Shown in pieces: positions 7,822 to 18,398 of a DNA stretch of 64,000 nt. A program made the translations under genes and the position numbers. Each line of letters begins with the position of its first letter. The stretch's first letter is position 1. Source of the stretch: Erythrobacter oryzae (GTDB taxonomy: Bacteria > Pseudomonadota > Alphaproteobacteria > Sphingomonadales > Sphingomonadaceae); assembly GCF_030271515.1 (NCBI RefSeq), contig NZ_JASCXI010000001.1, forward strand, positions 558,001 through 622,000. The letters run 5' to 3'. Below the pieces are notes generated by a model. It saw only the letters and a program-made list of their open reading frames with translations. It had not been told where the DNA came from and ran no database searches.

Positions 7822-9060
7822 TCAGAACAGCTCCAGCTGCTCGGACTTGCGCACCAGCAGCCCCCTCAGATCGGCACGATCCGTGAGGAAAGTCGGCCGC
7901 CAGTCCACCGTGCAGATGAAGGGCCGCACCTTGGCCACCGAAGCCGTGAGCCGCGCGACATCCTCCAATCGCAGCGTCCGGTGCCGCCGCACGGTGAGGA
8001 TGCGCGCGACCGCCTTGGTGCCCAGCCCCGGCACCCGCAGCAGCAGCTCCCTGGGCGCGCGGTTGACGTCGACCGGGAAGCTCTCGCGGAACTTCAGCGC
8101 CCAGGCCAGCTTGGGGTCGATATCGAGCGGCAGATTGCCATCCGCCTCGGCCGCGTCCGCCACCTCCTGCGGGGCAAAGCCGTAGAAGCGCATCAGCCAG
8201 TCGGACTGGTAGAGCCGGTGTTCGCGCAGCAAGGGCGGGCGCTTCAGCGGCAACACGGCAGAGGCATCGGGGATTGGCGAGAAGGCGCTGTAATAGACGC
8301 GCCGCAGCCCGAAGGTGCCATAAAGCCGGCTCGCCTTGCCGATGATCGCCGCGTCATTGGCCCCGTCCGCGCCGACGATCATCTGGGTCGACTGGCCTGC
8401 GGGCGCAAAGCGGGGGGCGTGGCGGAAGCGCTTGCGCTCGTCCTTGGCCTCGATGATGCGCGCCTTGGTGCGGCCCATCGCGCCCTCGATCTGGCCCGCA
8501 TTCTTGTCGGGGGCAAGGCGGGTGAGGCCGGCGGTGGTCGGCAGCTCGACATTGATCGAGACCCGGTCGGCATAGAGGCCCGCGGCGTGGATGATCTCGG
8601 CATCGGCCTCGGGGATGGTCTTGAGGTGGATATAGCCGCGAAAATCGTGCTCCTCGCGCAATATCCGCGCGACCTCGACCAGCTGCTCCATCGTGTGGTT
8701 GGCGCTCTTCACGATCCCCGAGGACAGGAACAGCCCCTCGATATAGTTGCGGCGGTAGAAGTTGAGCGTGAGGTCGACCACCTCCTGCGGGGTGAAGCGT
8801 GCGCGCGGGGTGTTCGCGCTCTTGCGGTTGATGCAGTAGTGGCAATCGAAGATGCAGTGATTGGTCAGCAGGATCTTGAGCAGCGAGATGCAGCGCCCGT
8901 CAGGCGCATAGGCGTGGCAGATGCCCATCCCCTCGGTCGAGCCCACGCCTTTCCCGCCGAGCGAATTCTTCTTCGCCGTGCCGGAGGACGCGCAGGAGGC
9001 ATCATATTTCGCCGCATCGGCGAGGATTTCGAGACGTTGGCGTAGGGATTGCTGGGCCAT
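7822..9060 (-). CDS. Putative DNA modification/repair radical SAM protein
   Basis: 412 residues. The radical SAM cluster motif CIFDCHYC gives C69, C73 and C76 for the [4Fe-4S] cluster that cleaves S-adenosylmethionine. Near the C-terminus LLLRVPGLGTKAVARIL is a helix-hairpin-helix, which implies DNA contact. This architecture is that of the TIGR03916 family (radical SAM linked to UDG), which occurs next to the DUF4130/UdgX protein exactly as here. Substrate and chemistry are unknown; repair or removal of a modified base is the usual guess. The gene is the first of an SOS-type operon running into UdgX and dnaE2, with a LexA box 26-40 bases ahead of its ATG. Confidence 0.93.
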   Translation of the reverse strand: MAQQSLRQRLEILADAAKYDASCASSGTAKKNSLGGKGVGSTEGMGICHAYAPDGRCISLLKILLTNHCIFDCHYCINRKSANTPRARFTPQEVVDLTLNFYRRNYIEGLFLSSGIVKSANHTMEQLVEVARILREEHDFRGYIHLKTIPEADAEIIHAAGLYADRVSINVELPTTAGLTRLAPDKNAGQIEGAMGRTKARIIEAKDERKRFRHAPRFAPAGQSTQMIVGADGANDAAIIGKASRLYGTFGLRRVYYSAFSPIPDASAVLPLKRPPLLREHRLYQSDWLMRFYGFAPQEVADAAEADGNLPLDIDPKLAWALKFRESFPVDVNRAPRELLLRVPGLGTKAVARILTVRRHRTLRLEDVARLTASVAKVRPFICTVDWRPTFLTDRADLRGLLVRKSEQLELF

Positions 9061-9085
9061 GGGAACGCGGGAACACCTTTCGTGT

Positions 9086-9100
9086 GTTCCTTATATGTTC
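9086..9100 (-). promoter_or_regulatory. LexA (SOS) box upstream of the radical SAM-UdgX-dnaE2 block
   Basis: GTTC-CTTATAT-GTTC exactly fits the alphaproteobacterial LexA operator GTTC-N7-GTTC. It lies 26-40 bases before the radical SAM start codon, where it would cover the promoter. It is the second such box in the window; the other precedes imuA. Confidence 0.88.
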
Positions 9101-9150
9101 CTATGGCGCGCCTGCCAAATGCAAAGCTTGCAAGCGGTCGCTGCCTGCGA

Positions 9151-9480
9151 TCAGTAGATGCGGCGCAATTGCGGCCCGCCGCGCAGGGCGCCGCCTTCGC
9201 ACAGGAAGTCGATCACCGCGGGATGCATCGCACCCTCGAAGGCGACCCCGGCCATTCCCCCTTCGACCCAGGCGACGACCCCGAGCGGCGCGTTGATGCC
9301 GTTGACCTTCATGGTCACCCGATCGCCCACCTCGGCAAAGCCGGGTTTCGCGCGGATCTTGCACCCGCCTTCGGACAGATCGACAAGGTCGACAAACACC
9401 ACCCGCGAGCGCACACGGCTTTTCACCGTGAGGCTCATCGGCTTGCGCTCGGAAGAACGAGGGATCGAATCAAGGCTCAT
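9151..9480 (-). CDS. PilZ domain protein
   Basis: 109 residues from the ATG giving MSLDSIPRSSERK; an upstream TTG would add six residues. The c-di-GMP-binding signature is present: RSSER (R8, R12) as RxxxR and DLSEGG (D34, S36, G39) as DxSxxG, followed by a beta-barrel with VVAWVEGGMAGVAFE. It is a stand-alone PilZ receptor, probably altering motility, adhesion or exopolysaccharide output. It lies between imuB (70 bases upstream) and the LexA box of the radical SAM gene, on the same strand; a role in mutagenesis is not implied by its sequence. Confidence 0.88.
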   Translation of the reverse strand: MSLDSIPRSSERKPMSLTVKSRVRSRVVFVDLVDLSEGGCKIRAKPGFAEVGDRVTMKVNGINAPLGVVAWVEGGMAGVAFEGAMHPAVIDFLCEGGALRGGPQLRRIY

Positions 9481-9550
9481 GCGAGCATAGTCGCACAAGG
9501 CGGTAAAGGAATGCTAAGCGGGCCGGTAAATCGGAATTAACGTCTCTGGC

Positions 9551-11176
9551 TCAGGCACATAGGCCTTGCAGGAACCACTCGGGCACGCCCCCGCGCCCGT
9601 CGCCCGCCAGCCCTGCGCGGTAGATCCAGTAGCGCCGCCCGGCCTCGTCCTCGATCCGGTAATAGTCGCGCAGCCGCGCGGTCGAGCGCTCGCGCCACCA
9701 TTCGGGTGCGATCCGCTCGGGGCCCTGCGCGCGCGCCACCTCGCGCACCTCGCCGCGCCAGCGGAAACGCTGGGGCACGCCATCGGGCGCGGCATGGAGC
9801 ACCGCGATCGGCTCCGGGCGGTCGAGCAGCTTCAAGGGGCGGCTGTGGAAGGCGAGCGGGTGCTGGCTGGGGGGAACGGGCGCGAGCGGCGGCTGCCAGC
9901 TCTGCGCGCGTTCGGGGATGTGGCTGGCGCGCGCGACCGGGCGGGTGACGGCGCGGGGCCCGAGCCGCACGCTCAGCCGGTCGATGCAGGCGGCAAGCGA
10001 GGTGCCGTGGTCCTCGGCCGCCGCATCGAGATCGGCCTGGGCAAGGGCGAGCGGCTCGCTCCAGCTGGCGCGCAGCTGCACCATCTCGATCCCGAACCCG
10101 GCATCGACATCGTCGAGCCGCGCGGCGAACAGCCGGGTGATGTGGCCGGCCTCGCGGGTCGCGGCGGCGAGTTCGATGCGGCGCTGGAGCACCTCGCCAT
10201 CGACCCGCCACAGCGCCAGTTCGAGCCGCCGCGCGCCCTCCCCCCGCGCCTCGAGCGCGCGGACCATTTCGGCGGCGAGATCGGCGAGCACGGTGTCGAG
10301 CGGGGTGCGGTGGCGTATCGGCTCCATCAAGCGGCGCTGGACCAGCGGCATGGGGCGGGCGATGACCGGCAGCAGCGGCTCGGGCACCTTGCCGAGCAGC
10401 TGGTCGAGGCGCAGCAGCGGATTGGCGGCGGGCGAATGGCGGTTGCGGAAGCGGCGGCGCAGCGCATCGCGCGCGGCGGCCTCGCGCGCGAGGTCCTCCT
10501 CCCCCGCCCCGCTCACCCCGGCCAGCTCGCCGAGGCGCTTGATCCCGAGGCGGCGCAGCGCGGTGAGCACGTCGTCGTCGAGCCGCAGCGCCGCGACGGG
10601 GACGTCAGCGAGCAGGCGCAGTAGGTCGTCCCCGGACGCGAGGATCGCTCCAGGGCGGGCGTAATGCGCCAGCGCCCAGGCCGCGCCGGCCGTGGGCGCG
10701 AGCGCGGCGCGTGCCGTCAGCCCGCGCGCGGCGAAGGCGGCGGCGACGTCCTTCAGCAGCCGCTCCTCGCCCCCGAAGAGATGCGCGGCGCCTGTGACGT
10801 CGACCAGCAGACCATCGGGCGGGTCGAGCGCGCTCCACGGCCCCCAGCGCTGCGCCCACAGGGCGAGTTTTTCCAACTCCGCGAGATCGCCCGCCGGATC
10901 GCCGGGGACCGCGACGAGATCGGGGCACAGCGCACGCGCGTCGGCGAGCAGCATTCCTGCGCGCGCGCCTGCCGCGAGCCCGGCGTCGTTGGCGGCGGTG
11001 ATGCGCGGCCCGTGCGCGGTTTCGAGGATCAGCGCGGTGGGGGCGCTATCGGCTTCAGGCGTGGATGCGCGCCGCCAGCGATCGACCGACAGTCGGGCGA
11101 GCCAGATGGACAGGATCCGGCGCGGCAAGCGTGTCGAGGTCGGGCTCGCGGGCGAGGCGCAGGGTTCCGGCGTCAT
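9551..11176 (-). CDS. imuB: Y-family polymerase-like mutasome protein ImuB
   Basis: 541 residues from ATG at 11176, but family members normally begin right at the RRILSIWLARLSVDRWRR segment, so a TTG at 11128 (giving LPRRILSIW) is an attractive alternative. The Y-family palm/thumb fold is seen in ALILETAHGPRITAANDAGLAAGARAGM-type sequence and a later helix-hairpin-helix (LRRLGIKRLGELAGV). ImuB is usually inactive as a polymerase and acts as the adaptor linking DnaE2 to the beta clamp. The start overlaps the end of imuA, so both are translated from one mRNA. Confidence 0.92.
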   Translation of the reverse strand: MTPEPCASPASPTSTRLPRRILSIWLARLSVDRWRRASTPEADSAPTALILETAHGPRITAANDAGLAAGARAGMLLADARALCPDLVAVPGDPAGDLAELEKLALWAQRWGPWSALDPPDGLLVDVTGAAHLFGGEERLLKDVAAAFAARGLTARAALAPTAGAAWALAHYARPGAILASGDDLLRLLADVPVAALRLDDDVLTALRRLGIKRLGELAGVSGAGEEDLAREAAARDALRRRFRNRHSPAANPLLRLDQLLGKVPEPLLPVIARPMPLVQRRLMEPIRHRTPLDTVLADLAAEMVRALEARGEGARRLELALWRVDGEVLQRRIELAAATREAGHITRLFAARLDDVDAGFGIEMVQLRASWSEPLALAQADLDAAAEDHGTSLAACIDRLSVRLGPRAVTRPVARASHIPERAQSWQPPLAPVPPSQHPLAFHSRPLKLLDRPEPIAVLHAAPDGVPQRFRWRGEVREVARAQGPERIAPEWWRERSTARLRDYYRIEDEAGRRYWIYRAGLAGDGRGGVPEWFLQGLCA

Positions 11177-11825
11177 CGCTGAGGCTCCATTGGCCGGGCG
11201 CGTGGGTGCGCGCGCGGAACAGTTCTGCCTGCCAGGTGGCAGGACCGGGCGCGGCCGCGTCCCAGCGAGCGGGCGCGGACGGGGCGGCGCGCGCCTGCCA
11301 GCGCATCCGCGCCGAGGACAGGTCGGGTGCGGCGTCGAGGCGCACCAGCCACAGCCGCACGCCATGCTTCTCGGCGGTAAGGCTCAACCGGCGCGAGGCG
11401 GTGAAGGACAGCGCCTTGGGGTTCCCCGCGATCTCCCCGATCACGCAGGCAAGGTCGCGGCACTTCAAGCCCTCCTCTAGCGCGAAGAGCGCATCCTCGG
11501 GCGTGGCGGCGGCGACGTGGATCAGGCGGTGCCGCAAGTCCTGCGGGAGCCCCGCAAGGCACGGCCGCCCGCCCTTCCTGATCGCCGCGCGGTCCTGCAC
11601 CCACAGGACCTGGCGCGTGTCCTCGCCCTCCCCCGCAGCAAGTGACGTCATGGCGTCCCGCGCCAGGGCGAGCGCCAGCCCCGCCCCGCTCGCCTCACCC
11701 GCAGGGGCGAAGATTTCCGAGTGGAACGGCTGCACGGGCGAACCCGGCCGCCAGCGCGGATCGGGCGCGGTGCGGGGCAGGACGCGGGCGGGCGAAGGCT
11801 TGGAGGACATGCTGGAACGACTCAT
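11055..11825 (-). CDS. imuA: Mutasome RecA-like protein ImuA
   Basis: Up to 256 residues, with a degenerate RecA-fold core: VQPFHSEIFAPAGEASGAGLALALARD, QVLWVQDRAAIRKGGRP and a GEIAGNPKALSFTASRRLSLTAEKHGV segment typical of ImuA, often misnamed SulA-like. ImuA is needed with ImuB and DnaE2 for damage-induced mutagenesis. Two starts are possible: ATG at 11825, three bases from the LexA box, or ATG at 11810 (MSSKPSPAR), which leaves room for a short leader and is perhaps more likely. It overlaps imuB downstream. Confidence 0.9.
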   Translation of the reverse strand: MSRSSMSSKPSPARVLPRTAPDPRWRPGSPVQPFHSEIFAPAGEASGAGLALALARDAMTSLAAGEGEDTRQVLWVQDRAAIRKGGRPCLAGLPQDLRHRLIHVAAATPEDALFALEEGLKCRDLACVIGEIAGNPKALSFTASRRLSLTAEKHGVRLWLVRLDAAPDLSSARMRWQARAAPSAPARWDAAAPGPATWQAELFRARTHAPGQWSLSDDAGTLRLAREPDLDTLAAPDPVHLARPTVGRSLAARIHA

Positions 11826-11827
11826 AT

Positions 11828-11842
11828 GTTCGCATTATGTTC
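11828..11842 (-). promoter_or_regulatory. LexA (SOS) box upstream of imuA-imuB
   Basis: GTTC-GCATTAT-GTTC is a perfect match to GTTC-N7-GTTC. It abuts the imuA start region and would repress imuA-imuB until RecA-triggered LexA cleavage. Confidence 0.9.
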
Positions 11843-11927
11843 CAACATTGACCCGCTGGCAAATGCAAAGGGCGCGGGAAGCGACATGCTCCCCGCGCCC
11901 CTCGAAGCGCATCCGCAAGGCGGAGGG

Positions 11928-13487
11928 TCAGTCGACCACCGGCCCCGGGAACTCGCCCATGTCCGGCCCCTCATCCATGTCCTTGCCCGTCTGGAGGTTC
12001 GAGAAATGGATGCCGTAGAGGAAGTAGATCACCAGCCCCACCGCCAGATAGCCGAGGAACAGCAGCAGCACGTTGCCCGGCACGGTGGTGATGAGGTAGC
12101 CGCAGGACGCGATGCCGAGCAGCGGCAGCACCGGGTAGAACGGCACCTTGAACCCGCGCGGCAGCTCCGGCGCGGCGCGGCGCAGGTAGATCACCGAGAG
12201 GCAGACGATGGCAAAGGCCGCCAGCGTGCCGACCGAGGTCGCATCGCCCAGGGTGTTGATGTCGATGAACCCGGCCGCGCAGGCCGTGATCAGACCCACC
12301 AGCAGCGTGTTGATCCACGGCGTCTGGTACTTGGGGTGCACCTTCGCAAAGACGTGCGGCAGCAGGCCGTCGCGCGCCATGGTGTAGAAGATGCGGGTCT
12401 GGCCGTACATCAGCACCAGCACCACCGAGGTGAGGCCGATGATCGCGCCGACCTTGATGGTCTTGGCGAGCCAGCCCCACTGGGGCCCGAAGGCGTCGAC
12501 AACCACCGCCACCGGATCGGGGACGTTGAGGGTGTTGTAGGGCACCAGCAGCGTCATGATCGCGGCGACCAGCATGTAGATCACGGTGCAGACAACGAGG
12601 CTGCCGATGATCCCGAAGGGCATGTCCTTGGCCGGATCCTTGGCTTCCTGCCCGGCGGTCGAGACTGCCTCGAAGCCGATATAGGCGAAGAACACGATCG
12701 AGGCCGCACGCATGATCCCGTCGACCCCGAACTTGCCGTCACCCTCGTTCTCGGGGATGAAAGGGGTCCAGTTGGTCGCGACCAGATCGGGCAGGTTCGA
12801 CAGCACGATCAGCCCGCCGACCACGATGAAGGCGGTCAGAACGCTCACCTTGATCGCGACGATGATGTTGTTGACCTTGGCCGATTCCGACACGCCCAGC
12901 ACCAGCAGCAGCGAGAGCGCGATGCAGATGAGGAAGGCGGGGAGGTTGAAGATCGTCACCACCTGCTGGCCATCGACCAGCACCGGCACCCCGTCGCGCA
13001 CCAGCAGATGCCCGGTCGGGCCGGTCAGCGCTGGCGGTATGGTGATCCCGAAGTCGGCGAGCAGGCTGACGACATAGCCCGCCCAGCCCACCGCGACCAC
13101 CGCCGCGGCGATCCCGTATTCGAGAAGCAGCAGCACGCCCATCGTCCAGGCGACGAACTCGCCCAATGTGGTGTAGCCATAGGTGTAGGCCGAGCCCGAG
13201 ACCGGCAGGGTCGAGGACAATTCGGCATAGCACAGGCCTGCAAAGGCGCAGACGATACCCGCGACGACGAAGCTCAGCAGCACCGCCGGCCCCGCGTGCA
13301 GCGCCGCGGCGCTGCCGGTGCGCACAAAGATGCCCGCCCCGATGATACAGCCCACGCCCAGCAGCAGCAGGTTCCACTTGCCGAGCGAGCGCTTGAGCTC
13401 GCTCGCCGCGGTTTCGCGCTGGACCTGGGCGATCGATTTTCTTGCGAACATCCGCTCGATAAAGGAGCGGTTGGGTTTGGTGGCCAT
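11928..13487 (-). CDS. APC-family amino acid permease (cationic amino acid transporter type)
   Basis: About 519 residues from the ATG giving MATKPNRSFIERMF; an upstream in-frame start would add six. Some twelve hydrophobic segments follow a short cytoplasmic N-terminus. The first helix contains the APC substrate/ion motif GVGCIIGAGIFV, then AFAGLCYAELSSTLPVSGSAYTY and FFAYIGFEAVSTAGQEAKDPAKDMP, characteristic of CAT/YhdG-like permeases. It should import amino acids at the inner membrane; the actual substrate cannot be told. Monocistronic in appearance and divergent from panB, separated by 195 bases. Confidence 0.9.
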   Translation of the reverse strand: MATKPNRSFIERMFARKSIAQVQRETAASELKRSLGKWNLLLLGVGCIIGAGIFVRTGSAAALHAGPAVLLSFVVAGIVCAFAGLCYAELSSTLPVSGSAYTYGYTTLGEFVAWTMGVLLLLEYGIAAAVVAVGWAGYVVSLLADFGITIPPALTGPTGHLLVRDGVPVLVDGQQVVTIFNLPAFLICIALSLLLVLGVSESAKVNNIIVAIKVSVLTAFIVVGGLIVLSNLPDLVATNWTPFIPENEGDGKFGVDGIMRAASIVFFAYIGFEAVSTAGQEAKDPAKDMPFGIIGSLVVCTVIYMLVAAIMTLLVPYNTLNVPDPVAVVVDAFGPQWGWLAKTIKVGAIIGLTSVVLVLMYGQTRIFYTMARDGLLPHVFAKVHPKYQTPWINTLLVGLITACAAGFIDINTLGDATSVGTLAAFAIVCLSVIYLRRAAPELPRGFKVPFYPVLPLLGIASCGYLITTVPGNVLLLFLGYLAVGLVIYFLYGIHFSNLQTGKDMDEGPDMGEFPGPVVD

Positions 13488-13682
13488 TAGCAGTTCCCCC
13501 TGCACGCCAGCGCGGCGCGCGGCTCTACCGGATCAAGACACATCAGGATTAGGTCTCCCACTGATCGCGAGGGATCCCCCCCGCGCGATCGTCAGGCCGC
13601 AACGCTAGCGCAACAGGCACACAAGACAAGCGCCAATGCATGGGCTTTCCCCCGGGGCGCGCAGGCGCTAGACCCCGCGGCC

Positions 13683-14555
13683 ATGTCCACGACCTTCCAG
13701 CTCGACACGAGCACGAGCCGCGCCAACCCCACGCCCGCCCCGATGCGGCGACTTACCGTGCCCGCGATCCGGGCGCGCAAGACCGACGGGGTGACGGGCG
13801 AACCGCTGGTGATGCTCACCGCCTACACCGCGCGGCAGGCGCAGCTGCTGGATGCGCATTGCGACCTGCTGCTGGTGGGCGATTCCCTCGGCCAGGTGAT
13901 CTACGGCCTGCCCTCGACCGTGCCGGTGACGCTCGAGATGATGGCCAACCACGGTGCGGCTGTGGTGCGCGGGTCGTACCATTCGGTGGTGGTCGTCGAC
14001 ATGCCGTTCGGATCGTATGAGGCCTCGCCCGAGCAGGCCTTCGAGAGCGCGGCCTATCTGCTCAAAGCCACGGGCGCGGCGGCGGTGAAGCTTGAAGGCG
14101 GAGCGGCGATGGCGCCCACGGTCGCCTTCCTCAGCCAGCGCGGCATTCCGGTGATGGGGCACGTGGGCCTCACCCCGCAGGCCGTCAACGTGCTCGGCGG
14201 CTATGGCGCGCGGGGCCGCTCGGATGCCGAGGCCGAGAAGATCGTCAGCGACGCCAAGGCGCTGGACGAGGCCGGGGCCTTCGCCATGGTGATCGAGGGC
14301 GTGGTCGAACCTATCGCCATTGCCGCCACCAAGGCCGTCTCCTGCCCCACCATCGGCATCGGCGCCACGGCGCAGTGCGACGGGCAGGTGCTCGTGACCG
14401 AGGACATGCTCGGCATGTTCGAGCGGGTGCCGCGCTTCGTGAAGCGCTACGAGGACATCGCGGGCGTGATCGATCGCACCGTGGCGAAATATGCCGAGGA
14501 AGTGCGCGCCCGCAGCTTCCCGACGGCAGACCAGACCTATCAGCCCAAGGCCTAG
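13683..14555 (+). CDS. panB: 3-methyl-2-oxobutanoate hydroxymethyltransferase
   Basis: 290 residues. Family signatures are clear: VMLTAYTARQAQLLDAHCDLLLVGDSLG, VVVVDMPFGSYEASPEQAF, AAAVKLEGG and GHVGLTPQAVNVLGGY, with the metal-binding D residues of the (beta/alpha)8 barrel. It transfers a one-carbon unit from methylene-tetrahydrofolate to 2-oxoisovalerate in pantothenate (coenzyme A) synthesis. panC is not adjacent. The stop overlaps the convergent downstream transporter by four bases. Confidence 0.96.
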   Translation: MSTTFQLDTSTSRANPTPAPMRRLTVPAIRARKTDGVTGEPLVMLTAYTARQAQLLDAHCDLLLVGDSLGQVIYGLPSTVPVTLEMMANHGAAVVRGSYHSVVVVDMPFGSYEASPEQAFESAAYLLKATGAAAVKLEGGAAMAPTVAFLSQRGIPVMGHVGLTPQAVNVLGGYGARGRSDAEAEKIVSDAKALDEAGAFAMVIEGVVEPIAIAATKAVSCPTIGIGATAQCDGQVLVTEDMLGMFERVPRFVKRYEDIAGVIDRTVAKYAEEVRARSFPTADQTYQPKA

Positions 14556-15523
14556 GCGTTCTTCGCAAGCCGCATCGCCAACGGTGCCGCCAGCACCAGT
14601 TGCGCAAGGTGATAGAGGAGCAACGGCGCGATCACGAAACCGGCGCTCGCGGGCGGGAACAGGATCGCGGCGAGCGGCGCGCCGACCGCGACGCTCTTTT
14701 GCGATCCGGCGAAGAGGAAGGCGATCCGGTCGCCGCGCGGCAGGCCCATCAGGCCGCCCGTGCCCCACGCCGCGCCCAGCGCCAGCCCCAGCATCGCCAG
14801 CACCAGCACCACCAGCGCGGCCCAGTCGGTGGGCGAGAACATCGTCGCCAGCCCCTGCTCCACCGCACCCGAGAAGGCGACAAAGACCGCGATCCCGATC
14901 ACCGAACGGTCGAGCCAGGCGGCAGTAGATTTGTGCGCGATCAGATGGTCGATGAAGCGGTCCTGCACCGCCTGCCCGATCGCGAAGGGCAGGACGAGGA
15001 TCAGGAAAATGCGGCCGATCGCCTCCAGCCCCACGTCCGCCGCTCCCACCCCGCCCACCAGAGCAAAGAGCGGCGCGCTCACCGCTACGCCCGCAATGTT
15101 GATCAGCGCCGCGCCGACCACCGCGAGCGCGACATTGCCCTCGGCAAGGCTGGTGTAGGAGGTCGCCGATTGCACGGTCGAGGGCAGGCAGCCGAGGAAC
15201 ACGAAGCCCAGCGCCACCAGCGGCGGCAGCACGCTGCCCGCCAGCCATCCGAAGCCGAGGCCGAGCAGCGCCATCGCGCCGAACACGAACAGCATCAGCG
15301 GCCCGAAATAGCGCCAGTTGGCAATGCCCCGCGCGATCTCGCTGCGGCGGATGCGCATCCCGTTGACGAGGAACAGCACGAAGATGCCGACATTCGAGAC
15401 CGTCGTGGCGGCGCTGCGCGCCTCGCCCGCCGCCGGCAGCACCAGCGCGAGCGCGGTCGCGATCACCAGCACGGCGATCATCGGGTCACGCAGGAAGGGG
15501 AAGATTTGCAGGACGCGGCGCAT
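14552..15523 (-). CDS. Bile acid:sodium symporter-like (SBF-like) transporter
   Basis: 323 residues with about ten transmembrane segments. The sequence matches the SBF-like/BASS superfamily represented by E. coli YfeH: an N-terminal FPFLRDPMIAVLV, the crossing motif GCLPSTVQSATSYTSLAEGNVALAVV and FLFAGSQKSVAVGAPLAAILFP. Such proteins are sodium-coupled organic anion carriers, but the substrate is unknown. It converges on panB with a four-base overlap of stop codons. Confidence 0.87.
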   Translation of the reverse strand: MRRVLQIFPFLRDPMIAVLVIATALALVLPAAGEARSAATTVSNVGIFVLFLVNGMRIRRSEIARGIANWRYFGPLMLFVFGAMALLGLGFGWLAGSVLPPLVALGFVFLGCLPSTVQSATSYTSLAEGNVALAVVGAALINIAGVAVSAPLFALVGGVGAADVGLEAIGRIFLILVLPFAIGQAVQDRFIDHLIAHKSTAAWLDRSVIGIAVFVAFSGAVEQGLATMFSPTDWAALVVLVLAMLGLALGAAWGTGGLMGLPRGDRIAFLFAGSQKSVAVGAPLAAILFPPASAGFVIAPLLLYHLAQLVLAAPLAMRLAKNA

Positions 15524-15568
15524 TGGTGCGGGCGTCCCTGCCCTCCCCGCGCGTCCTTGTCGAGCGCG

Positions 15569-17033
15569 CTATTTCGCCGTCAGGCGGCGCGGGCGCAATT
15601 CGGCGAGCAAGGCGGCGAAGCGCTCCCCAGCGCCATCATCGCCCGATTTGCGCGCCGCGCGCTCGCGCAGGGCAAGCAGCGCGGGATCATGGCCAGCACC
15701 CAGCGCCAGCGCATGGTCGAGCAGCAGAACCGTGCGCCGCCAGTCACCGCGCGCCGCCTCGCGATCGGCCAGCGCCGTGAGTGCGCTCGCATTCTCGGTC
15801 TCCCCCGCCACCTGCCGCGCGAGCAGCATCTCGGCCGCCGCAGGATTGCCGTGGCGCGCGAAGGTCCACACGGCCTTGCGCGTGAGCGGCCAGGGCCGCC
15901 GGGCTTCGGAGGCGAGCGCATAGACGGTGAGCGCCGCGCGCGGATCGCCCGCGCCCAGCAGTGCGTCTCCCGCCAGCGCGGCAGCGTCCGCCGAGGCGGG
16001 GAAGCGCGTGCGCAGCGCTGTCGCCTCGGCCCGCGCGCCTGCGGGATTGCCGCTCCACAACAGCTTGCGGATGGCATTGGTCGGCGGCGGCAGGTCGTCG
16101 CGAAGGCCCAGCAGCACGGGGCTCGTGCGGACGGGCGCATAGGCGCGCGCCAACAGCGGGGCCGCCGCGACTCGGTCGCCGAGGCGCTCATGCGCGCGGG
16201 CGACCAGCATGAGAAGATAGGGCGAGGCCTCGGGCAGGCTCGCCTCGGGGCCGAAACGCCGCACCAGATCGGCATCGCGCCCACCATCAAACATCGCCCG
16301 CGCCAGCAGCTCGCGCGCACGGGCATTGGCGGGCTGACGCGCCACAAGTCCTTCGAGGGTCGCCGCTGCGCTGTCTGCATTGCCTTCCTCGAGGCTGATC
16401 GCCGCATCGAGCAGCAGCGCCGCCGGAACCCCGCGCGCCGCCATGCCGCTCTTGCCGAGCAGGCTGCGGGCGATGGTAAACTGCCGCCCCCTCGCGGCGA
16501 TGACGGCTTGCAGATAGAGCGCGCGGGTATCCTCAGACGCCACCTCGGCGAGCGCGCGCGCCGCCTTGAGGCTCGCGCGCGCTTCGCCTGCATCGCCAAG
16601 GGTTGCGGCATAGTCGGCGAGGGTATCGGGGTCCTCGGGATCGGCCTTCAATGCGGCCTCGAACCACGGAAGCGAATCCGCCGCCCCGTGCGCGTCACGC
16701 ACCATCAGCGCCCGCAGCCGCAGCGCGGGGGCGTGGGCGGGGCCGAAGGCGAGCGCGCGGTCGGCGGCCTCCAGAGCGGTCAGATGCTCCCCGCCGCGCA
16801 GCCGCAGCCGGGCGATGGCAAGCCACAGGTCGGGGCTCTCGGGCGCGAGCCCGCGCGCTTCGTCGAGCAGCCGCCCGGCATCGGCGAGCTTGCCGTCGGC
16901 CATCGCCTTGTCGGCATCGCCCAGAAGCTGGAGGAAGGCCGGGCTGCCCTCCCCGATCCCGCGATGCGGGCGATGCGGAGGCGCCTGCGAACAGGACGCC
17001 AGCGCCAGCACCGCCGCAAGCGCGGCAAAGGTG

Positions 17034-17050
<17 letters not shown>
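15569..17050 (-). CDS. TPR-repeat lipoprotein of the PrsK/PrsR locus
   Basis: 493 residues from the ATG giving MTFRSSTFAALAAV. The N-terminus is a lipoprotein signal with lipobox LASC, then repeated alanine-rich helix pairs characteristic of tetratricopeptide repeats up to the C-terminus. The start overlaps the end of prsR by 17 bases, so the two are co-translated. By position it resembles PrsT, the TPR lipoprotein linked to PEP-CTERM systems, but it is only about half the usual PrsT length, so I do not assign that name. It is expected to be a periplasmic, membrane-tethered scaffold for exopolysaccharide assembly or export. Confidence 0.75.

Positions 17051-18397
<1,347 letters not shown>

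Positions 18398-18398
<1 letters not shown>

Noticed and set aside
9551..11176. ImuB as an active translesion polymerase
   Set aside because: ImuB proteins lack the catalytic acidic triad in known cases, and I could not identify the required residues here; the adaptor role is preferred.
13668..15248. 526-codon minus-strand frame spanning panB and the transporter
   Set aside because: It crosses panB antisense and out of frame with the transporter; no recognisable domain.
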